Source: Gemmatimonadota bacterium (GTDB taxonomy: Bacteria > JAAXHH01). Taken from it: a stretch of DNA of 54,001 bases. Position 1 is the stretch's first letter. The number at the start of each line of letters is the position of its first letter. A model generated the notes under the pieces. The model had not been told where the DNA came from, searched no databases, and worked only from the letters and a program-made list of their open reading frames with translations. The translations under genes and the position numbers were made by a program. Location of the stretch: positions 1-54,001 of the forward strand of contig JAPOZT010000016.1 of assembly GCA_026705925.1 (NCBI GenBank), written 5' to 3'. Positions 8,850-16,662 of this stretch are shown here, piece after piece.

Positions 8850-11135
8850 TCAAGCCTCCTGGAGGGTCTGGCCGGCCTGGTCTACCTGGCCGGATGCATC
8901 GGTCTGCGGTTCGGCGGCCCGGACGCGATGCTTGCATGACGGGCACTGGAGCGCCTCACGGCCGGATCTTTCCTGTTTCTCGACCATGAGGGGATAGTCG
9001 CACCGGGGGCAGCGGCGGTCGACCGGCTTGTCCCACACCACGAAACGGCACCTGGGGTAGTTGCTGCAACCGTAGAAGTTGCGGCCCTTCTGCGACCGGC
9101 GCGCCGTGAGGAACCCGTCGCAACCATCTTCAGGACAGTCGACCCCGAGGTTGACCGGACGCGTCTCCCGGCAGCGAGGATATCCGCTGCACGCCAGGAA
9201 CGGGCCGTACCGGCCGGTCTTCACGACCATTTTCTCGCCGCACTTCCCGCATACTTCGTCGGTATTCAGGTCGGCGTTCTCTTCGCCATTCATCGGCCGG
9301 GTGTTCCGGCATGCGGGAAATCCCCCGCACGCCATGAACCGTCCGTTTCGGCCCCACCGGATGACCATGGGCTTGCCGCATTTCTCGCATTTCTCGTCCG
9401 TCTCCTCCGTCAGCGAGCTCTTCAACTCCGATCGCTGGGCGTTTACGGACTGCAGCCGCTCATTGAAGGGCTCGTAGAAGTCCACCAGGGTGTCGGTCCA
9501 GTCCAGTTCCCCGGTTTCGATACGGTCCAGCGCGTCTTCCATTTTCGCGGTGAACGCCACGTCGAACAGGTCCGGAAAGGCCATGACCAGGATCCGGTTT
9601 ACGGCCAGGCCGAGGTCCGTCGGCGTGAATCGGCCCGCTTTCATGGCCGCGTACTTGCGCATGCGCAGCGTGCTGATGATCTGGGCATAGGTGCTCGGCC
9701 GGCCGATCTGCCGTACCTCGAGTTCCTTGACGAGACTCGCTTCGGTGTACCTGGGCGGGGGCTGGGTGAAATGCTGCCTGGGTTCGAGTTTCTCCAGGGC
9801 GAGTCTCTCGTCCTTCCGCAGCTCGGGCAGGGATTTCTCGTCGTCCTTGCCTTCTGCGTCCTCGTCGACCGGTTCTTCGTAGGCCTTCAGGAATCCCGCG
9901 AAGGTCGGCACGGTACCCGTGGCGCGGAACTGGTACTTCCCGGACCGGATGTCTACGGTGGTCACGTCGAACCGGGCCGGGCGCATCTGGGACGCCACGA
10001 AGCGCAGCCAGATCAGTTCATACAGCCTGTACTGGTCCTTCGTCAGGAAGGGCTTCATCTTCTCCGGGGTGCGGTCCACCGCCGTGGGCCGGATCGCCTC
10101 GTGGGCGTCCTGGACGCCGGGCTTGGTCTTGAACCTGCGCGGCTTGGGGGGGACGTATTCGTCGCCGTAGACCTGGCCGATCAGTTCCCGGACGGCCGCG
10201 ATGGCCTCGTCCACGATCCGGGTCGAGTCCGTCCTCATGTAGGTGATCAGCCCGATGGCCCCCTCGTCGCCCAGTTCGATGCCTTCGTAGAGCTGCTGGG
10301 CGATCATCATGGTCTTCTGGGTGGTGAACCGGAGGCGCCGGGCCGCGTCCTGCTGCAGGGTGCTGGTGATAAAGGGCGGATAGGGGTTGCGCTGCGTGCG
10401 CTTTCGCGTGATGCCCTCGATCTCGAAGGTCTTCCCGCGCAGGTCCTCGATCAGCGCCCGGGCCGACTGCTCGTCGGGCAGGTTGAACTTCTCGCCGTCC
10501 ACGCGGATCAGCTTGACCGGGAATACGACGTCCCCCTCCGACCGGAGATGGGCCGTAATGGACCAGTATTCCTCGACCTTGAACTTCTCGATTTCCGCTT
10601 CCCGCTCGCAGATCAGCCGCAACGCCACCGACTGTACCCGGCCCGCGCTCAATCCGCCGGTAATCGTCTTCCAGAGGAAGGGACTGACCTGGTAACCGAC
10701 GAGACGGTCCATGACGCGGCGCGCCTGCTGGGCGTTGACTTTCTGCATGTCGATCGACACGGGCTGGTCGATCGCCGTCCGCACCGCCCCGGGGGTGATC
10801 TCGTGGAAGAGCACCCGCCCCACTTCCTTCTTGCTGTTGCCGAGCTGGCTGGCCACGTGCCAGGCGATGGCCTCGCCCTCCCGGTCGGGGTCGGTCGCGA
10901 GGTAGATCTGATCCGCCGTCCGCGCCGCGCTGCGGAGGTCTTTCACGACCTTCTCCTTGCCCGGGATCGTCACGTATTCGGGCTGGAAACCGTTCTGGAC
11001 GTCGACGCCCAGGCTCTTGGGCGGCAGGTCCCGGACATGGCCCACGGACGCCATGATCTCGAAATCCTTGCCCAGGTACTTCTTGATCGTACGGGCCTTG
11101 GCCGGGGACTCCACGATAACGAGTGATTTGGACAT
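8850..11135 (-). CDS. topA: DNA topoisomerase I
   Basis: Type IA topoisomerase of 761 residues that relaxes negative supercoils. The TOPRIM domain opens with SLVIVESPAKARTIKKYLG and contains DPDREGEAIAWH. The active-site tyrosine lies in TYMRTDSTR (about residue 305). GRPSTYAQII marks the conserved domain near residue 485. Four C-terminal zinc-ribbon modules follow (about residues 585-745), each with paired CxxC-type cysteines; the third is CPEDGC...GCSNYPRC and the last CPRC...CPSC. Transcription probably comes from the promoter upstream of smg; the smg-topA order is also conserved in many Proteobacteria. Confidence 0.97.
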   Translation of the reverse strand: MSKSLVIVESPAKARTIKKYLGKDFEIMASVGHVRDLPPKSLGVDVQNGFQPEYVTIPGKEKVVKDLRSAARTADQIYLATDPDREGEAIAWHVASQLGNSKKEVGRVLFHEITPGAVRTAIDQPVSIDMQKVNAQQARRVMDRLVGYQVSPFLWKTITGGLSAGRVQSVALRLICEREAEIEKFKVEEYWSITAHLRSEGDVVFPVKLIRVDGEKFNLPDEQSARALIEDLRGKTFEIEGITRKRTQRNPYPPFITSTLQQDAARRLRFTTQKTMMIAQQLYEGIELGDEGAIGLITYMRTDSTRIVDEAIAAVRELIGQVYGDEYVPPKPRRFKTKPGVQDAHEAIRPTAVDRTPEKMKPFLTKDQYRLYELIWLRFVASQMRPARFDVTTVDIRSGKYQFRATGTVPTFAGFLKAYEEPVDEDAEGKDDEKSLPELRKDERLALEKLEPRQHFTQPPPRYTEASLVKELEVRQIGRPSTYAQIISTLRMRKYAAMKAGRFTPTDLGLAVNRILVMAFPDLFDVAFTAKMEDALDRIETGELDWTDTLVDFYEPFNERLQSVNAQRSELKSSLTEETDEKCEKCGKPMVIRWGRNGRFMACGGFPACRNTRPMNGEENADLNTDEVCGKCGEKMVVKTGRYGPFLACSGYPRCRETRPVNLGVDCPEDGCDGFLTARRSQKGRNFYGCSNYPRCRFVVWDKPVDRRCPRCDYPLMVEKQERSGREALQCPSCKHRVRAAEPQTDASGQVDQAGQTLQEA

Positions 11136-11140
11136 GTTTG

Positions 11141-11166
11141 AAAGTGTCGCGTGAAAGTGTCGCGTG
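11141..11166. repeat. Two tandem copies of a 13-bp unit upstream of topA
   Basis: The unit AAAGTGTCGCGTG occurs twice in direct tandem and a third copy begins but degenerates. It lies in the leader between smg and topA, 6 bp from the topA start. It looks like a micro-duplication of the kind seen repeatedly in this window. No function is claimed. Confidence 0.9.
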
Positions 11167-11225
11167 AAAGCAGCCGCGTGAGCGTAGTCGCGCTGGAGAT
11201 GAAGGAGGGTCGGCCGGGCCGACCG

Positions 11226-11696
11226 TCAGTTCCCGATGATGCCCTCTTCGAGGTCGTCGGGCAGCCAGATCATGACCTGGCCGGATTCCGACTCGAGCAG
11301 GATCGGTGCGGCGATGGTTTTAATGTCGTCCCGGGTGACGGAACGGGCGCCCGTCAGCATGGCCCGTTCGATGATCAGTTCGGTCTGCGTATCGGTGATC
11401 AGGCCCAGTTCGCGAAGCTCCAACAGGTAGCCGTAGGCGTCCGGCTGGATCATCAGCTGTTCCACGGCGTGCAGAATCCGGTTGGGTTTGGGCTGGAGCG
11501 GCCTGGTCGGATCGACCACGACTTCCGCCTGCGCCTGAAGGCGGTCGAAGAGCCAGGCGAAGGCCGTGTTGACCTCCTGCTGGGTATAGCCGTGGCCGAC
11601 GAGGGTCTGGGAGACGTCGGCGATGTCGTTGAAACGGCCTTTTTCATCCTGCATGTGCTTCATGAGGAAAACGATGATTTCCATCACTTTTTCCAT
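11226..11696 (-). CDS. smg: Smg / DUF494 family protein
   Basis: Small cytoplasmic protein of 156 residues matching the Smg (DUF494) family in length and pattern: the N-terminal EIIVFLMKHMQDE region, then LLELRELGLITDTQTELIIERAM and the C-terminal VTRDDIKTIAAPILLES. The molecular function of the family is not established. Its position directly upstream of topA is the classic smf/dprA-smg-topA neighbourhood, which supports the call. A promoter candidate lies about 95 bp upstream. Confidence 0.9.
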   Translation of the reverse strand: MEKVMEIIVFLMKHMQDEKGRFNDIADVSQTLVGHGYTQQEVNTAFAWLFDRLQAQAEVVVDPTRPLQPKPNRILHAVEQLMIQPDAYGYLLELRELGLITDTQTELIIERAMLTGARSVTRDDIKTIAAPILLESESGQVMIWLPDDLEEGIIGN

Positions 11697-11789
11697 GATG
11701 TTCTCCTGAAGGAATGCGAAGATGTGATCGGAACCGGGCCTGAAATCGACCCCTGGCCGTACACCGTACTTTTCGGTTTTCGCTGTCCA

Positions 11790-11818
11790 AATCTAAGCTT
11801 CCGAGGGTTCGCATGCAA
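11790..11818 (-). promoter_or_regulatory. Sigma-70-type promoter for smg-topA-xerC
   Basis: Read on the minus strand: -35 TTGCAT (11818-11813), a 17-bp spacer and -10 TAGATT (11795-11790). It lies in the 147-bp gap between the AIR-synthase-like gene and smg. Expected start is near 11783, giving a leader of about 87 nt. Confidence 0.55.
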
Positions 11819-11843
11819 GTTTTTTTAGCGGTCCCGGACTGCG

Positions 11844-12866
11844 TTACGTCGCTTCGAACACCTTGCCGATTTCATCCCGGTCGAAGGCCGGGAGATCGGT
11901 GATCTGACCCTTGCTCCTGATCCGGATTCCAAACCCGGAAGGCTGTACGGACCCGATCTCGGCGACTGGTATGCCGGCTTCGCCAAGGCGGGCTGCCAGG
12001 GGCTCCGCGCGATCTGCCTCCACCACGATGAGCAGGGCGCCCGACGCGATGACGCCCAGGGGATCCAGGCCGTAGAACGCGCAGAGAGCCTCCGGTTCGG
12101 GCAGCACCGGTATCCGGTCCTCCTCGATGAGCATGCCGACCCCGGAAGCGATGGCGATCTCCCGCAGTCCCGACGCGAGTCCGCCCTCCGTGGGATCGTG
12201 CATGGCGTGGACCCCGCCGGTTTCCATGGCGAGGCGGGCTTCCCTCACCACGCTGAGACCGGGCTGCCTGAGATACCCCCGGCAGGTCTCGAGAAACTCG
12301 TCGGAGAATCGCGTCCGGACCTCGTCGCTTCTTTCCATCGCGATCAGCGCCGTCGCCTCGATGGCGATTCCCTTCGTCAGCAGGATCCGGTCGCCCACCC
12401 GGGCGCCATCACCCGAGACATAGCCGTCGGCCGTCGTTTCCCCCAGCATCTGCCCGACCAGCAGCGGCCGGTCCAGGCCGTGGGTGATTTCGGTGTGCCC
12501 GCCGCAGAGGGTGATGCCGAGTTCCCGGCAGGCGTCGGCCAGGCCGGAGAAAATGCGGTCCACCAGGTCGGCGTCGGTTTTGTCTTCCGGAAGCAGTATG
12601 GTCGAGAGGAACCACCGGGGCGCCGCGCCCATGGCGGCGATGTCGTTGGCGTTGATGTTGACGGCGTACCAGCCGATTTCCTCGGTGGCGAAGGTGATGG
12701 GGTCGGTTTTCGAGACGAGTACGCTGGAGCCGAACGAGATGACCGCCGCGTCCCGGCCGATGCCCGGGCCCACGAGCAGTCTCGGGTCGGCGCCGGAAGC
12801 ATAGCGGCGCAGGATGCGGTCCAGGTCTTCCGCGGGCAGCTTGCCGACCGGGTAGTAGGGAGGCAT
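11844..12866 (-). CDS. AIR synthase-related protein (PurM/HypE/ThiL fold)
   Basis: ATP-binding enzyme of the PurM-HypE-SelD-ThiL superfamily, 340 residues. Family features: the glycine-rich GPGIGRDAAVISFG near residue 33; the metal/ATP region SKTDPITFATEEIGWYAVN...NDIAAMGA; ITLCGGHTEIT around residue 120; and HDPTEGGLASGLREIA around residue 220. It most resembles the HypE-like branch. It lacks the Sec/Cys catalytic site of SelD, and no hydrogenase, purine or thiamin genes adjoin it, so the substrate is unknown. It lies 47 bp downstream of the HU gene on the same strand and could be co-transcribed. Confidence 0.85.
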   Translation of the reverse strand: MPPYYPVGKLPAEDLDRILRRYASGADPRLLVGPGIGRDAAVISFGSSVLVSKTDPITFATEEIGWYAVNINANDIAAMGAAPRWFLSTILLPEDKTDADLVDRIFSGLADACRELGITLCGGHTEITHGLDRPLLVGQMLGETTADGYVSGDGARVGDRILLTKGIAIEATALIAMERSDEVRTRFSDEFLETCRGYLRQPGLSVVREARLAMETGGVHAMHDPTEGGLASGLREIAIASGVGMLIEEDRIPVLPEPEALCAFYGLDPLGVIASGALLIVVEADRAEPLAARLGEAGIPVAEIGSVQPSGFGIRIRSKGQITDLPAFDRDEIGKVFEAT

Positions 12867-12913
12867 GTCTCGCTGATTGGCGTGGATGCGTCGATGCCCT
12901 GAGCGTCGGCGGT

Positions 12914-13216
12914 TTACTCCCGACGCTTCCGCTGGGCGCGCAGCGCTTCTTTCAGGATCTTGCCGGGCTTGAACTTGGCTTTCCGGCGGGCCGGAACCTC
13001 GATGGTGTAGCCGGTCCGCGGATTGCGGGCCGCCGGCTTGGGGCGGGTGTTCCTGATCTCCAGCGCGCCGAATCCCCTGATCTCGATCCGGTTGCCCTCG
13101 ACCAGGTTCTCCCGCATGATTTCGAAGAGCGCGTCGATCACGGGATAGATCTGCGTCTTTTTCAGTCCCAACGTCTCGCTGATTTCGTTGACCAGTTCTC
13201 TGCGCGTTGTCGTCAT
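12914..13216 (-). CDS. HU/IHF family DNA-binding protein
   Basis: Nucleoid protein of 100 residues that bends DNA. The helical N-terminus (MTTTRRELVNEISETLGLKK) is followed by the family signature around residues 47-70 (IEIRGFGALEIRNTRP...ARNPRTG) and a basic tail (ALRAQRKRRE). The ATG at 13216 was chosen because it gives the exact family length and overlaps the upstream aldolase stop as ATGA. A longer in-frame extension to 13465 overlaps the aldolase gene and has no homology. Translation is probably coupled to the aldolase. Confidence 0.95.
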   Translation of the reverse strand: MTTTRRELVNEISETLGLKKTQIYPVIDALFEIMRENLVEGNRIEIRGFGALEIRNTRPKPAARNPRTGYTIEVPARRKAKFKPGKILKEALRAQRKRRE

Positions 13217-13899
13217 GTGGAATCCTCGGTCCGGTATCCTTCGGTTCCGCCGGATGTATTGTAGGGCCGGCCGTACATGCGGTGAAGCTTGTCCACGTTC
13301 TCCTGGTCGATGGAGTTGACCTGCCCGAGCATGCGCGCCACGAGGGCGATCTGCGCGCAGTGCTCCATGGTCTCCATCTTGTGATAGGCCGAAACGATGT
13401 CCGGCCCCAGAGTCAGCGCGCCGTGGTTTTCCAGCAGGACCGCGTCGTGGTTCCGCACGAAGCACCGGAGCGATTCGACCAGTTCCATGGTCCCCGGCGT
13501 CCCGTAGGGCGCGATGGGTACGAATCCCAGGGAGACGATCACCTCGGGCAGCAGGGCGTCGGGCAGATGCACGCCGGCTACCGAGAAACCCGTCGCGGCC
13601 GGGGGATGGGCGTGGGCCACGGCGTGCACGTCCGGACGCTCGCGGTACACCATCAGGTGCATCTTCATCTCAGACGACGGTTCGTGCTTCCCCGAGATCA
13701 CCGCGCCGTCATAGTCGACGATCACGAATTTGTCCCGGTCCAGGAAACCCTTGCTCACCCCGGTCATCGTGATCAGCAATCGGTCTTCGGACAGTCGAAC
13801 GCTCAGGTTCCCGTCGTTCGAGGCTACGTATCCACGGTCATACATCCGCTTGCCGACATGGATTACATCGGATACGACTTGCTCTTTTTGCAAAATCAC
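13213..13899 (-). CDS. Class II aldolase/adducin family protein (fuculose-phosphate aldolase-like)
   Basis: Zinc-dependent aldolase or epimerase of 228 residues. It shows the phosphate-binding SNDGNLSVRL (about residue 28), the Ser-Ser-Glu segment EPSSEMKMHL (about residue 75), the zinc His pair in VAHAHPPAATGF (about residue 95) and the third ligand region LLENHGALTLG (about residue 155). Likely substrates are L-fuculose-1-phosphate or a related sugar phosphate; the exact one is unknown. A promoter candidate sits 44-72 bp upstream. The stop overlaps the HU start by 4 bp, an unusual partnership of a metabolic gene with a nucleoid gene. Confidence 0.93.
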   Translation of the reverse strand: MILQKEQVVSDVIHVGKRMYDRGYVASNDGNLSVRLSEDRLLITMTGVSKGFLDRDKFVIVDYDGAVISGKHEPSSEMKMHLMVYRERPDVHAVAHAHPPAATGFSVAGVHLPDALLPEVIVSLGFVPIAPYGTPGTMELVESLRCFVRNHDAVLLENHGALTLGPDIVSAYHKMETMEHCAQIALVARMLGQVNSIDQENVDKLHRMYGRPYNTSGGTEGYRTEDST

Positions 13900-13942
13900 G
13901 TTGTTCCGGTTGAAAGATTGCGGATTGCGGTGGTACGGTTCG

Positions 13943-13971
13943 AATATATCCGGCCCGCCGTTCCCTTACAA
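13943..13971 (-). promoter_or_regulatory. Sigma-70-type promoter for the aldolase-HU pair
   Basis: Read on the minus strand: -35 TTGTAA (13971-13966), a 17-bp spacer and -10 TATATT (13948-13943), in an AT-rich island between two GC-rich genes. Expected start is near 13936, so the leader is about 37 nt. Confidence 0.65.
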
Positions 13972-14005
13972 GTATTATTATTTCCATAAGTTATAAGCCG
14001 GAAAC

Positions 14006-15457
14006 CTACAGGCCGGCCCGAACGATTCGCGCCACGTCCGCGATGCGGTGCCGCGCCACGCCCCGCATATCGATCCGGACCCGGTCCCGGCCGCATTCGG
14101 CCAGCAGCGGCGGGGTTCCCTTGAGCCACCGTGCCGCCAGGCCGCCGGGATTGCCGCCCGGCGGGCGTATGGATACGGCGTAACCGGGCAGGGCGTCGGT
14201 GGGGAGGCGGTACGCCGTGAGATACGCCCGGCTTTCGATCACGTCACACGTCCCGCGAAGCCGCCCGTCCTCCGACAGGCGTTCGAACAGCAGGCGGGCG
14301 CGGGCGCCGACCTCTTCCCCGGACACGGCCAGCATGTGTGCCTCCGGATGGCACGCGAGGTCGCAGGAACCTTCGGCCAGTTCCGCCAGCCGCGCGTCCA
14401 ATCCCGCCCGCACGTGCCGGGAGGCCTGCGCCGCCGGCCAGGTGTCGTGCGCGCTCAATCGCGCGATGATCTGTCGTGTCCCGATCAGCAGTCCGCAGGG
14501 CGGGCCGCCGATCAGGCCGCCGCCCGCCGCGATGGTCAGCGGCGTGCCGGAACGTACGGCATCGGAAACCGAGCTTCTGGCCGTGAAGGGGGCGGAAGTG
14601 GCCGGCCGCAACGTCGTATCGCCGGTCAGGTAAAGTACTGCGGCGTCGTGTTCCGCTCCGGCCCGGACGATCTCCTCCGGGGCCGCTTCCTCGGTGAAAC
14701 CCCGAAGGGCACAGGTAGACGGACGGGCCATGACGATCAGTGCGGTCCGGTCTCCCACCGCGCGCCGGTAGTCGGACTGGCGGGTCTTGTTGGTTGCGCC
14801 GGTCTCGACTGGCGTGGCGCCGGCAAGGGCGCAGAGCGACAGCGGGCTCACGGGCCGATCCTCGTAAGGCGCGTCGATCAATCCCGCCTGGCTGCGGCCG
14901 ATGACCACTTCCTTCCGACCCGCAAGCGCGCGGACCGCCAGGAGGTATGCGTCGGCGACGGACCGGCAGACCAGTACGTCTTCGGCGCCGGTCAGATCGC
15001 GCACGAGGCCGGCGGTACGGCCGTCCTCCTCGTAAGCCGCGAGGGTGAGGGCCAGCCTCGAGGCGCGCCCGGCGGCCGTACCGGCGTATGGGTCCCGCGC
15101 GAGCGGATGGAAGAGGATGCCGGAGGCGTTGATCAGCACCCCGCTTGCCGAACGGGCTTCACCTTCCAGGCGCGCGGCGGCCCGTTCGGCGAGGCGCTCC
15201 GGCGCGAATCCGCCCGCTTCCGCGAGTCCGTCCGCTTCCGCGAATCCGCCTGCTTCCGCGAGTCCGCCCGCTTCCTTTTCCGGGGGACGAAGCCGGATCC
15301 GGTCCCGTGCGTCGCGCAGCACCTTCCGGATCGCGGCGTCGATCTGCCCGTCCTCGAAACGGCCGCGTAGCGCTTCGATGCGGGATTCGCCTTGCACCAG
15401 GCGCACGGAAGGCAGGCGGGCGAACTGGCGTTGCCGTGATTCGCGCCCGGGGCTCAC
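14006..15457 (-). CDS. SelA-like protein lacking the PLP lysine (pseudo-enzyme candidate)
   Basis: About 483 residues related to L-seryl-tRNA(Sec) selenium transferase (SelA, fold type I PLP enzyme). Similarity is visible at the N-terminal ARLPSVRL, at SGVLINASGILFHPL (SelA: INATGVVLHTNLG), at ALAGRKEVVIGRSQAGLID, at GATPVETGATNKTRQSDY and at GGPPCGLLIGTRQIIARL. In SelA the last block is preceded by SGDKLLGGPQ, where Lys binds PLP; here the segment is AGGGLIGGPP, so the lysine is glycine. The NLGRAP loop is also lost. Residues about 45-70 are a six-residue repeat (EAGGLA/EAGGFA). The GTG at 15457 overlaps the preceding TGA as GTGA, which is why I chose it; an ATG at 15505 would overlap by 52 bp. 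Normal selenocysteine synthesis is unlikely. Confidence 0.75.
   Translation of the reverse strand: MSPGRESRQRQFARLPSVRLVQGESRIEALRGRFEDGQIDAAIRKVLRDARDRIRLRPPEKEAGGLAEAGGFAEADGLAEAGGFAPERLAERAAARLEGEARSASGVLINASGILFHPLARDPYAGTAAGRASRLALTLAAYEEDGRTAGLVRDLTGAEDVLVCRSVADAYLLAVRALAGRKEVVIGRSQAGLIDAPYEDRPVSPLSLCALAGATPVETGATNKTRQSDYRRAVGDRTALIVMARPSTCALRGFTEEAAPEEIVRAGAEHDAAVLYLTGDTTLRPATSAPFTARSSVSDAVRSGTPLTIAAGGGLIGGPPCGLLIGTRQIIARLSAHDTWPAAQASRHVRAGLDARLAELAEGSCDLACHPEAHMLAVSGEEVGARARLLFERLSEDGRLRGTCDVIESRAYLTAYRLPTDALPGYAVSIRPPGGNPGGLAARWLKGTPPLLAECGRDRVRIDMRGVARHRIADVARIVRAGL
15203..15274. repeat. 18-bp tandem repeat, four copies, inside the SelA-like gene
   Basis: Four adjacent near-identical copies of CGCGAATCCGCCCGCTTC (copies at 15203, 15221, 15239, 15257; A/G and C/T variants). 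The unit length keeps frame and encodes the repeated hexapeptide EAGG(L/F)A or EADGLA in a linker before the domain starting SGVLINAS. Confidence 0.95.
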
Positions 15458-16260
15458 TGGTCCCTCCCTCGCCGGATCACCGCGTCGAGCGCCGCTTTCG
15501 TGCATCGGCCGGTTCTGTCGTCGCCGCCGGCACGCAGGGCTTGTATTTCCCGGGCAAGCCGGTCCAGGTCGGCGGGGCGGTCCACATCGTGCCAGGCCGG
15601 GAGTTCGTGGCATGAAAGTCCGCACGCCCTGATGGCCGCCCGGGTCTGCCGCAGCACGCTACCGGTGCCCCAGTGAATGGATTCGAACAGCCGGTCGTAC
15701 CGGCCGTCGGCGTTCCAGCGGCGTCCCGGACCGCCCGGACTGCCGGTATCGTCTGGTTCGTCTGGCCCGCCCGGCCCGCCCGGCCCGCCCGGGTCGCCCG
15801 GCCCGCCCGGTCCGCTTAGTCCGATCAGGTAATAACCTCCATCATCGGCGGGACCGAGCACGACGTTGTGCCGGTCCAGCGCCTCGAAAGCTTCTTCGAC
15901 GTAAGCCGGGGGGAGGAGGGGGCTGTCACCGCCCAGCACGACGGTCTTTTCCCATCCGTCTTTCCGGAAGGCTGCGAAGGCGTTCGACATCCTCTCACCG
16001 AGATGGCTACCCCGCTGACAGAGCCAGTTCACATCGGGATCGCCCAGGGCGGCAGTGAGTTCCGCCCGTCCGTCGTCGGGCGTCCAGGCCACGAAGAGGG
16101 AAGCGACTTCGGTCCGCTGAGCCAGGTGCAGCGTGTCCAGGATGAAGGCGCGGTAGAGCTCAGCGGCCTCGTCCAGTGTTACGCGTGGCGTCAACCGGGT
16201 TTTCACGGTCCCGGGTCTCGGGGCTTTCATAAACAGGACGAGGGCGTTCGACATGGGCAT
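15454..16260 (-). CDS. TIGR04282-family (DUF2064) nucleotidyl/glycosyltransferase-like protein
   Basis: GT-A-fold protein of about 268 residues. It opens with NALVLFMKAPRPGTVKTRL, the family signature (xFxKxPxPGxVKTRL), and has KTVVLGGDSPLLPP at the metal/nucleotide site, then LGPADDGGYYLIGL and LFESIHWGTGSVLRQT. Members are annotated as arsenosugar-type glycosyltransferases, but many have unknown substrates. An unusual Gly-Pro-rich collagen-like insert of about 30 residues interrupts it just after LIGL. The ATG at 16260 (or 16254) fits the family. An upstream in-frame ATG at 16398 overlaps the -35 box of the promoter and is unlikely. Its stop overlaps the SelA-like start by 4 bp. Confidence 0.88.
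   Translation of the reverse strand: MPMSNALVLFMKAPRPGTVKTRLTPRVTLDEAAELYRAFILDTLHLAQRTEVASLFVAWTPDDGRAELTAALGDPDVNWLCQRGSHLGERMSNAFAAFRKDGWEKTVVLGGDSPLLPPAYVEEAFEALDRHNVVLGPADDGGYYLIGLSGPGGPGDPGGPGGPGGPDEPDDTGSPGGPGRRWNADGRYDRLFESIHWGTGSVLRQTRAAIRACGLSCHELPAWHDVDRPADLDRLAREIQALRAGGDDRTGRCTKAALDAVIRRGRDQ
15725..15815. repeat. 9-bp Gly-Pro-X coding repeat in the transferase gene
   Basis: Imperfect repeats of CGGCCCGCC-type 9-mers; the core from about 15762 is most regular. On the coding strand they give runs of GPGGPG, DPGGPGG and SPGGPG. The surrounding family fold normally has a short loop here. Confidence 0.9.
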
Positions 16261-16320
16261 GTAGCGAGCGAGAGACTTCGTGAAAGGCCTGGTCGGCGCG
16301 GAAGGTGGCTGGGCGTCAAG

Positions 16321-16350
16321 GCGTTGTAGCCGGAGGCGTTGTAGCCGGAG
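16321..16350. repeat. Two tandem copies of a 15-bp unit in the transferase leader
   Basis: GCGTTGTAGCCGGAG occurs twice in direct tandem between the promoter (16370-16398) and the start codon of the transferase gene. It would lie in the untranslated leader. Confidence 0.9.
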
Positions 16351-16369
16351 GTTTCCCTGGATTCCATGC

Positions 16370-16398
16370 ATTCTACTGGCCGGCCGGCGACGTGTCAA
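16370..16398 (-). promoter_or_regulatory. Strong sigma-70-type promoter for the transferase/SelA-like pair
   Basis: Read on the minus strand: perfect -35 TTGACA (16398-16393), a 17-bp spacer and -10 TAGAAT (16375-16370). It is divergent from the nrnA promoter about 65 bp away. Expected start is near 16363, which rules out translation starts upstream of about 16360. Confidence 0.75.
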
Positions 16399-16461
16399 TT
16401 AAAACACTTATTTATCAACCATTTAACCCGTTTTCAGTCCGCTCAGAATCAACAATAAGCC

Positions 16462-16489
16462 TTGACATGAAGGGCGTCTGATCTTTATT
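16462..16489 (+). promoter_or_regulatory. Sigma-70-type promoter for nrnA
   Basis: -35 TTGACA (16462-16467), a 16-bp spacer and -10 TTTATT (16484-16489). It is followed by about 170 nt before the preferred nrnA start. Confidence 0.6.
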
Positions 16490-16662
16490 TTCGGCGTTTC
16501 CTACCGGCACGCCGGATCACCCGATTCGGCGGACCCAGGCGGAATCAATGGCTTGCCGTGCGGACCGAAGCCCGGCCAAGAGGCGCTCAGCGACGGTGTG
16601 CGTACCGAACCCCGGCAGAGGCGATATGCGACGTCGCCGGGACCGATCCATGGAAGATGGTT

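Noticed and set aside
12914..13465. Extended 183-residue version of the HU protein
   Set aside because: The extra N-terminal part is antisense-like, Arg/Gly-rich sequence lying within the aldolase gene; ATG 13216 gives the exact family length and a 4-bp overlap.
11844..15457. AIR-synthase-like gene plus SelA-like gene as a selenium (SelD-SelA) module
   Set aside because: The AIR-synthase protein lacks SelD's active-site Cys/Sec and the SelA-like protein lacks the PLP lysine; two unrelated genes lie between them.
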